A stretch of DNA of 64,000 nucleotides from Acanthosoma haemorrhoidale (Eukaryota > Arthropoda > Insecta > Hemiptera > Acanthosomatidae), in contig OV884014.1 in NCBI GenBank assembly GCA_930367205.1, forward strand, positions 70,411,104 to 70,475,103, written 5' to 3'. This document shows positions 56,001-64,000 of the stretch, in pieces; within the stretch, counting starts at the first letter, position 1, and each line of letters begins with the position of its first letter. Both the position numbers and the translations under genes were made by a program. The notes beneath the pieces were generated by a model that saw nothing but the letters and a program-made list of their open reading frames with translations, ran no database searches and had not been told where the DNA came from.

Positions 56001-59000
56001 ACGGAGGAGTTAAAATCAACGAAACAGACATGAATACATAAATATAACCAAACATGTAATGCTTTGAGGTTTATATTAAACAAAAAAAAATTCCAACGAA
56101 ACCCTAAGAAGAAACCCTCAACAATTCAACTTTCTCACGGATCTGGTAATGTTTTGACGTTGAAACTTTACAGCCAAACGAATTGTTTTCTACATAATTA
56201 TCTGTGGTAAAATTAGTACACTCGAAGCGGAAACTGTCTGAACGGTTCCGGCTGGTGAAAGTTTCTTCGCCCTAACGAAAACAAAAAAAGTTAATATTGA
56301 AACTAATATAAATTGAAAACATTGATTTCCTCCAGTTGTAATTAGAAAGTAGATGCGGAACCGTTTCATCCGTGGTTGAGGAAGTATTTTTTAATAGGGC
56401 TTTTTGAGCTTGGACAGTAGCGGTGGAACAGCATTGAAACTTTGATATATGAAGATATCCGATTAAAGCATTGTGTTGCATTTTAATATTTTTCTAATGG
56501 TATACTATTTCTTTCAATAAAAGATTTATTATATCCAGCTGTCTCGACCAGAAATTTTGAATCCTCTCTCTCTCAGGGACATTCCTCGGGGAAATGTTCG
56601 CCAAGATAATGATGACATTTTTTGTTTATTGTAAATTGGTTAAACAACTTTTTCGTTATTGAGAATTCGTTATTACACGAATTGAGTATTTTTTTGGTAC
56701 TCCTCAATTAATCTTAAAATGGATTTTCTTTTAAATCATCACGAATATTTACCGAGACAATGAAAACTTCTATGAGCGTGTTTGAGTATAAGTGAACGTT
56801 TAAAATTTCACCTGTTGCCTTTTTAATCGGACTACTATTTGCTTCTATTTGGACATTTAGTTCTACACATTTTTCAAAATTAATCTTGGGTATTTTGTGA
56901 TTCAGTACCACACGATCGATTCTCCCCGTTTCGATAACATTAAATTTATCTGTGACGGGTTCTACAATTTGCAATTTTTTTTCATTTAATTTTGTGGTTT
57001 AATTATTTTGTTCGCCAAGTTCGACGTTTTAGTTCAAAGATTGGTTTATATTGTCTGTTTTAACGCATATCCAAAGAAAAACCGTAACATGCGTTGACAC
57101 GTGCCAGTTGGCTTAATCCTAAATCTACTTCGGTCTCGGTCAACACTCTTGACTTGAACCCACGCCCGATTTCATCAATAAGTAAGTTCATCGTTGGTCA
57201 AATACGAGCCGGGAAGAATAATCAAACATCTCCTGTTGCCAGAGAAACCGTAGTGTAATGCCAGACTTAACACACACGTCAAATAACGCACAAGCAGTCA
57301 TAAGAACCAGATCCTCGTCAGTAAGCATCGAGACTGAAACCAAAATATGTGGTCGACTTCATTTCCGAACAGAAATTAACCTGACTCTGATGATTGGGTT
57401 CCCCTGTTCGGCAGTCGATAGGTTGCAGTATATCGTGAACGAGGCTTTGCATTCGGAACGTTCCACGGTATCATTGCCTCCTATATTGAACCTTTGTCCT
57501 TCGGTAAGCTGTGATGTTACAGTGATCCCTAGAAGTACTCTTACCTTAAATAGAAGCAACCAAGACATCTTCTAACTCTAAAGCTAATTGACTCATTAAT
57601 TAGTCCAAGCGAGGAACCTGTCTTCGCGGCTTCTCTCTCGCAGGGTGAGAGTATTTTTTCGATCCCTGATGTCGATAACGGTTTTATCGAAAGCGCAACA
57701 TTGTTCTACCTTGAAGAGCACATACGGGCGTACAAGCATGAGAGATGTACCAGTAGAAATAAATGATGACTAATGATCAATTATAAATGGTAATAAACAA
57801 ATAAAATACAATCTAAACGTCAAAATAATTATGTGTAATATTTATTGCATTTATTTATGAATTTCGATTAGTACTTTGATAATTTTAATTGAATCTTAAA
57901 ACACGTTCTTACGAATACATTATGTCTTGTGTTTTAGTCACCAGAAGTGGGAATCAGATTGTCGAAAGCTGTGGGCAGACATCTTGTCGTTTTGATTAAA
58001 ACAATGAACTCACAACAACTAAATCTTTTTCTAAAAATAAATAGGAAGGAAATAAAATTTATAGAAAGTTGATTAATAATATTTAGAGATACTTCTAGCG
58101 AGGCGCGTTTGTTTCTTAAAACATTACTAACTTATTGTGAAAAAAACACTTTTTTTTTTTAGAATATCTTTGAATATTATTTTACGTCACTGAAAAATCA
58201 GAACTTTAGTTCTAAAATAATAATTACAAATCTTTATTACTTTTTTTTTAAAAACAATATATACTAATAACTAGATGATGGCTTAAGATCAAAATACTGA
58301 TCACTATTGTACTGATGAGCGTTTTAAAAACAAAATTTTTAATGTTTTAATGAGTAAATATCAAATTTTCCTGTTTAGTTAATTATTGGATGCAGTGAAG
58401 GGGAATCATAAAGGAAATGTTATTAATTGTAAGATAACCTCTGAAAAGTTACCGTGAAGAACGCTTAAGATTTTAAAGTTATTATCTCCAAACCAAAACA
58501 GAGTCAACGTAATTGAATATATATTTAAAATTTAAGCTAATTTTTACGTCCGGTGTAAAAATGTTGAGACCACTCCGCTTAATGGAAATTATAAAATGAT
58601 TAAGCGAGGGAACAAATGGCTTGAGCGAAGAGATGGCTCGGCTGTGATGAGAAAGTAATCAAGGTGTTGTCCAACGGGAGGACGTCAGTAGCTTTCTCAA
58701 CTTTTACAGAACCAAGAGACTCAGAAGAGCTCTTGTTAATTGTGGGGCAGCTTCTTGGAATTGGAGTGTTCGCTGGTTCAGTCGGAAATGGTAATAGGGT
58801 GAAAGGACTTAAAATCCGCGTTTGATGAAACTGCCGATATGTTTGGCGGGTATGCTCACAGGAATCTCCGTCCAGGTGACAGGAAAACTGCTACTACTAG
58901 TGAACGGTGGTAGTATGATCTGCTGAGGTACGTCAAATTCTGAAACGACTAACAGCTTCTTCTCATCAGCTGGCTATGTCCTCTTCTAAAAAACTTCTCG

Positions 59001-59360
59001 GTAATTTTTACCAAAGATTTTATTCATTAAATCATCTAGGTCTGAGAAAATTGGTTATTGACTATTAAAAAATAAATAAATTGAAGAATAAATTTAGGGG
59101 TGCGTCATTACGGCCTGAAGCAACTCGTTGACTTTTAACCTTCTCGTTGTGAGTTGCATTTATTAATTAAATGGCTTTACTTTTGTGAGACCGTGAATTT
59201 TAGAACTCACGTACATCCTCCATACTTTGAGACAGACAAAAGAAGATCCCCCCTCTTACCTAGTTGATAGTAAAGCCTCTCTCTTTGGGCTCAGCAATCA
59301 AGTCAACAAGGCAGACATGATGGTTGGACGATTTTTCTTTCATATCCAATCTTCCTCGAA
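53090..59360. other. Intergenic, scattered short frames only
   Basis: No transposon or host motif was recognised. A minus ORF at 56714-56974 (86 codons, with VELNVQIEANSSPIKKATGE) is protein-like in composition but unplaced. A B-box-like CTAGGTTCAAATC near 55160 could be a SINE trace. Confidence 0.35.
59272..59297 (+). repeat. Dispersed repeat, copy 3
   Basis: AAAGCCTCTCTCTTTGGGCT then CAGCAAT, matching the second half of the repeats at 6411 and 8152. Confidence 0.45.
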
Positions 59361-59399
59361 CGAGTTGATATTATTTTCCCTCTGAAGAGGCAGTTATTA

Positions 59400-59710
59400 T
59401 TAAATGCGGAATGAGAGGACGGGGAAAGACGGCCAGAGTGAAAGCAGTCCAGTTGTGATTTCCAAAGGGCTCCTCCTTAGCGGCGTGGGCGTCAGGAGTA
59501 GAGCACCCGGATGACCTGGAAACGCCTCTTACGGACCTTTCCCCTCGCCGCGGCCCGAGCGCATTGTCCGTCTGTCTGTCTGCCTCACTGCGACAAAGCC
59601 GTCTCGGGTCTCCACGCACTGCGAAGAAGCGGCTTTCTCTGGAGCGATCAGAACAAAGATAACTTAACGGTGACTCGTAGCTGAGGCTTCGGGTGTCCAC
59701 TGTGTAAGCT
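59400..59710. promoter_or_regulatory. CpG-rich block, possible promoter
   Basis: Many CpG dinucleotides (cctcgccgcggcccgagcgc, gcgtgggcgtc), unlike the surrounding DNA. A short GTCT repeat (ccgtctgtctgtctgcc) lies inside. A minus frame of 109 codons crosses it but has no motif and reads like a translated UTR. It could be the start of a gene whose coding exons lie outside the window. Confidence 0.3.
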
Positions 59711-62329
59711 GAAGAGGTAACAATCTACAATTGTCGTAAGAATGATCCATCTATGATATTCAACTACACGCTGGCGAACTGATGAGTATGTTTTGATTAA
59801 GATAGAATGGAAAGTATGTGAAAAATAAGTAACGCTTAAAATGGCGGCCCGTTTCTACTAAGCGACACTTTTTCCACTCTTTAGTAACTCTCAAAAGCTT
59901 TTTTAGATTTTAAATTCTGTTTTTCTGGAACAGTAAAGGGCACATTGGGTACCATAATTGACTATGGGACTTGGGAACCAAAAAAGGAACCACTTCTTAA
60001 ATCTGCACTGATATAGATTCTGATAGGGTGAAGAAGCTGATTTCGCGGTCGGCAGTCGTCGAGGTCTGACAATAGACCCAATCCCTGCGTTGCTGAAAAG
60101 TGTTCGATTCGACCATCAGGAGACGAAATTGATTTTTTATTTTCGAATGGACCATTTCTTGGAAAGACATTCTTCAGACATCTTTCATTTCTCCCAGCTG
60201 CGTTCGTCCGTGTTTAATATCTTTGTAATGCCGTATAAAGGCGAACCCGGAAATACGCTGGGCAAGAACTTCCCTTTCTATGTGCATATGAATATATGGC
60301 TAGATTACGATGAATACACTTCCGGTGATAATGTTGATGTTTTATGGTGGCTTCTACTTCCGGGGTCGCTTACTTTAATTGCAGAACCGGTAGAGAGAGG
60401 ATCAGCTTTCGAAGAGAAGAGAGGATTTTGAACGTTATTCGTTTGTGTGTACGTATGCTCTAGTATAGGGGACGTAAGATGTGAAATTTCGAAGATATAG
60501 TCCACAACTCCTCGAAATATGCTGAAAACGTACTCGGTTTCGTAACTCTTAAGCTTTCTCAAGTCACAGAAAAAGTTTCTATTTAAGAGTGAAAGTTCAA
60601 ATTTTCACCCACTGCTAGGGACACACAACAAGAGACAGTAACGTGGAAATTTGCCACTATCCGCAACTTGTTAAAACATCCTAAACCAATATAAATTGCG
60701 TTAAAGAATAATTATTAGCCAATGAACACCAATAACCTAAATACTGTTAGATCAGTATTTTTTCTAGTTTCTCAGCTTTATGTACTGGCATTAAGTTAAG
60801 TTAAAATATGAATCTCTTTTTAACACCCTGCAAATCTCCAACAGTTAAAAATCGTCTCACCCAATCCTGATTCTTTCGAAGTCTGTAGCAGCGTAATCTT
60901 GGAAAGAAGGTTGTCTGTCGACTTCTTGAAGACATATGCCTAACACTGTATGTCAACATTAAACTAATCTTCACACGGTTCTGGTGCAGACATACATACA
61001 TAGTATGTTGTAACGTTATCCGTTATCAGGTATGATGATGTGATCTGCTGTTTTCTTCTTTCTTTTCCTTTTTTAATATTGTTTTGTAAAGGTCTATTTT
61101 ATTATTCATTGCCTATTTGCATAAATGTGATATTTATATAGACGAAATAAAATATACGAGTGGTTAATTTATTCTTCTAATCGTTTGAAATGACTTTCTG
61201 GAAAGCAAATATATTTAATAGTCAATACATTAATTACAGTCTGCCCAAATCAATCAATTCATTAATTCTGGTTGATTGAGATGAATGCTACATCACTGTA
61301 TGTGACTTTTTTTCTCTTTTCTTTTTTAAATGTTCAGTATTAGTCTTTTCATAACATTGGTCAACAATCTACAATAATATGTTTGATGGTAAACAATTTA
61401 GTGATATCTGATCTAAATGAATTTATGAGATAATATCGCTCTCATTAATTAAGTTGACACCGCTTTTTCATCAACCCAAGCCGATTTCCCGACAAACTCA
61501 TTGATATACTTCCGGCTATCAAGGAACTCTTAGTGTTTTAATTTAAGAAAGTTTTATGGGGTTAGTAGTAATAGTGATGACGCCACTGTTCCTTGTAGCA
61601 ACAGCTAGTTGCTAACATCGATAACCTATACATCATTATAATGTTCTTTTAATACATTTTAAGTCGATATTGAAAGGTAAAATCGATTAGTGCAGGTAAG
61701 TCAATGCGTGGATGACCGAGGATTTGACGACCCTTGTTCGACTTGAAGTGGTCATCTGAGAAGAGCTCAAGCTAGGGCGGTTCCGTAAGGCTTTGACTGC
61801 TGTGAAAATACTTAAGAGCTTTCACCCTGAGAGGCTTTAGCTTTTAGCTGCTACTTTGCTGGGACGGATGGAGGCGAACGGAATGCGGAGTCTCCCCTTC
61901 TCATCGCCGCCGGTTTTCAGATGACTATCTGAGGACTGTTTAGTGGGCGACTCTCATCGTATCCACAAAAAAAATAATAATGATATGTTATGAAGATAAA
62001 AACATACAAGTCACAGCGTTATCAATTGTCTGTAGTCATTATTTAATTTATATCTTTTCAACAATAAAATAGGTATTAAATATTTAATATCTTTTATATA
62101 TTACATATATATTTATAACAAATATATATATATTTGTATATAATACATGGTAATTGTATATAATACTTATTATTTATAAAATCTTTTTTACCTTTAATAA
62201 GGTTTTTAACGTTTATTAAATGAGTCTTGGTTTAAAAATTTAAAATCAAAATGTGAACTGCTGAGAAACATGAAAAAAAAATTAAAAAATAACCATTTTT
62301 ATCCTACAAGAAATTAATGACAGGATCAT
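59711..62329. other. Intergenic with TA-rich tract
   Basis: Frames at 60090-60431 (plus) and 60305-60562 (minus) overlap and lack motifs. A perfect donor-like string (gtgcag/gtaagt) lies at 61693-61703 without an attached coding frame. TA-rich palindromic sequence occupies 62091-62150. Confidence 0.35.
62091..62150. repeat. (TA)n-rich palindromic tract
   Basis: ATATATATTTATAACAAATA followed by more TATATA runs, self-complementary and low complexity. Confidence 0.6.
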
Positions 62330-63269
62330 TTAATAGCGCGTAATTCCTCCTCTTGCCTTTATTACTTCTTGAAGACGCTTCGGCATACTTTCCACCAGTC
62401 GGGAAATGTCCCTTTGCTGGAGGTTAGCCTATTCTTCCCGAAGAGCCCTTTCAAGGTCCTCCAGTGTATCAGGAAGTGCTGAACGCGCTCTCATTCGTCT
62501 TCCGTGGTTATCCCGTAAATGCTCGACAGGATTCAAATCTGGAGAACGTGCTGGCCAGGCTAAGACCTCAATGTTGTGCTGATCAAGGAACGTCTGTACT
62601 ATGCGAGCGACATGTGGACGTGCATTATCGTGCATTAGAAATGAATGATCGCCGATTTCGATGAGGATAGGCAACACACGAGGTTCCAAAATCTCATCTA
62701 CATAGCGAGTGGCCGTCAAATACCCTCCACGAACAACAACCAATTCTGTGCGGCACTCCATTGAAATCCCAGGCCACGCCATTAAGGAACCACGTTGAAA
62801 AGGTTGGCTCTGGCTGAAATTACAGGCTGCATACCTTTCATTTATTCTTCTCCACACCCTTTCACGCCCGTCTGAAGATCGTAGAGCAAATGCAGATTCA
62901 TCTGTAAAAAGTACAGCACACCATTCGTCCATAGTCCAATGACAGGCCATACTCATTTAATATTCTCCGAGCAGTACGTTCAGAAATTTGCACACCTTGA
63001 ACTTCTTGGAGCTGATGAATCGCTTGAACAACGGTATGGTGCGGTTTCGTAAAATTCTTAAAGTAAGAAACCAGTCAGCCTGTGGTTCTGTTGCCCTAGG
63101 CCGTCCAGAACCGGCCCTTCTATGGTAAGACCCAGTTTCTCGAAAACGCCTGACGGCGTCTCGTAGAGTTTCATAGGGAACTCCGATGGCATTAGCTGCA
63201 TATCTAATGGAACGTCCATCATCAATTAGTGCCACACGACGTGCAACATCCTCAGCACGAAGAGGCATT
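62330..63269 (-). pseudogene. Tc1-type transposase, broken
   Basis: The minus-strand start MPLRAEDVARRVALIDDGRS, then AANAIGVPYETLRDAVRRF, is the helix-turn-helix DNA-binding region. After frameshifts (RNFTKPHHTVVQAIHQLQEV then QISERTARRIL in another frame) the catalytic domain follows: VLFTDES (first Asp), LMHDNARPHVA (second Asp) and SPDLNPVEHL, whose Glu lies 34 residues after the second Asp, giving the DD34E signature of Tc1. A stop replaces a codon after LERALREE, and the natural end (MPKRLQEVIKARGGITRY) follows in frame. About 313 codons in total. At least two frameshifts and one stop make it inactive. Confidence 0.85.
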
Positions 63270-63565
63270 TTTAAACTTAAAATTGAGAAAATTAAAATAT
63301 CGAAGCCGAAAACTAAGAAATTCGCTGCACCAGAACGCAAATGACACTGAATAAACATTTTTAATTCCATGGAAAGTAAAAAATAGGAACGACAGCCCTT
63401 TAATTGAATTAAGGATTATGGGTTACTATCCTCTATATTGACATTTCTAATTGAAAACGAATAAAGAAAATACATATTTTTTCATAAAAAAAATTGACCA
63501 ATCCAAAGCAGAAATATTTTGAGATGAAAACAGTAGGTGGGTGGAATTTTTTGCCTGTCAGTGTA
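63270..63565. mobile_element. Right terminus of the Tc1 element
   Basis: Read inward on the minus strand from 63563, the end is CACTGACAGGCAAAAAATTC, a typical Tc1 terminus, followed outward by TA (63564-63565). The matching left terminus was not found beyond 62330, so that end seems deleted or diverged. Confidence 0.6.
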
Positions 63566-64000
63566 TTTTATAATCAAGTATAATTACTGTATTTACGCGA
63601 GTGCGATTACATACCATCACTAATAATTATTAATAATCTATTAACTTTATGAACCTGCCATACCCCTTGATTGTCTAGTCATTAAAAATCAGCATTTCTC
63701 TCTTTTAATTATTACTGCTTTATGTTTGTTCTTAATTAGGTGTTCAGTTCTTTAAGTGTACTGTTATTAATGGCAGAATTTCTAAAAGTTGTTTTCTGAC
63801 TTTTAGAAAGGGTTGAAAAGGATAATTAGCGGACTGTGTCGATTGGTAGGGTCGTGGCTTTTATCTGTATTCTCCAATCATTATTCCTAGTGTCATACAA
63901 ACTACCTGACGGTCGGGGCTGGGGAAATCACAGTGCTCTGTATGGGTATTTTAACTAAACAAAACTCATAAATGAATGAGCTGCGATTTTTGTTTATTCT
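63566..64000. other. Intergenic, nothing recognised
   Basis: AT-rich. ATTACTGTATTTACGCGAGT at 63586 weakly resembles TIR-like starts seen elsewhere in the window (7596, 15628) but has no partner. A weak A-box-like string occurs near 63838. Confidence 0.35.

Noticed and set aside
57258..57575. Plus ORF of 105 codons
   Set aside because: Composition without hydrophobic core or known motif, and no splice context; a chance frame is likelier.
60090..60562. Overlapping plus (113 codons) and minus (85 codons) ORFs
   Set aside because: No motif, no splice context and overlapping frames on both strands; consistent with chance.
62464..62664. Plus ORF of 66 codons
   Set aside because: Antisense to the Tc1 DDE domain.
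1..64000. CRISPR arrays, prophage, operons or other prokaryotic systems
   Set aside because: No direct-repeat/spacer pattern, no Shine-Dalgarno-led gene clusters and clear spliceosomal introns; the DNA is eukaryotic.

Overview
The window is AT-rich, intron-rich animal DNA and most likely insect. The evidence is long introns, GT/AG splice sites, a metazoan SOCS-box gene, and many degraded Jockey-like and RTE-like LINEs, Tc1, piggyBac-like and Gypsy remnants. Intergenic AT content and small TA- and hAT-type MITEs fit a hemipteran-like genome, but nothing fixes the order or species. There are no bacterial features, CRISPR arrays or operons.

Two host genes can be rebuilt by joining exons. (1) On the minus strand at 4253-11020, three phase-compatible exons encode the C-terminal part of a proline-rich membrane protein. 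It has two closely spaced transmembrane helices and three PPxY-type motifs, and I do not recognise the family. Its 5' end was not found. (2) On the plus strand at 14270-24910, five exons encode a SPRY-domain SOCS-box protein closest to SPSB3 (substrate receptor of a Cullin-RING E3 ligase). Exon phases agree throughout, giving about 257 residues. The two genes are divergently arranged, with GABP/ETS-like and E2F-like sites just upstream of SPSB3.

The introns are full of transposon debris. SPSB3 intron 1 holds a TA-flanked MITE. Intron 3 holds a plus-strand degraded LINE and a minus-strand stack of three LINE 3' ends, two of which reuse one target site. Intron 4 holds an inverted-repeat pair and a piggyBac-like fragment. 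The PY-protein introns hold tRNA-derived SINE heads and a Jockey-like LINE 3' end.

From 25 kb to 64 kb I find no confident host coding exon. What can be named: a LINE C-terminal remnant (27.2 kb), a possible Copia 3' end (28.5 kb), two oppositely oriented copies of one LTR-like block (30.4 and 41.7 kb), a GC-rich structured block (31.3 kb), a deleted copy of a repetitive insect ORF family (36.1-37.2 kb), an internally deleted Gypsy element with both LTRs and a 5-bp target duplication (42.6-43.8 kb), a young LINE 3' fragment with a 51-base T tract and target duplication (48.4-48.6 kb), a GC-rich open stretch beside it (48.7-49.05 kb), a CpG-rich block (59.4-59.7 kb), and a broken Tc1 transposase (62.3-63.3 kb). 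Other long ORFs in this half have no recognisable motif.
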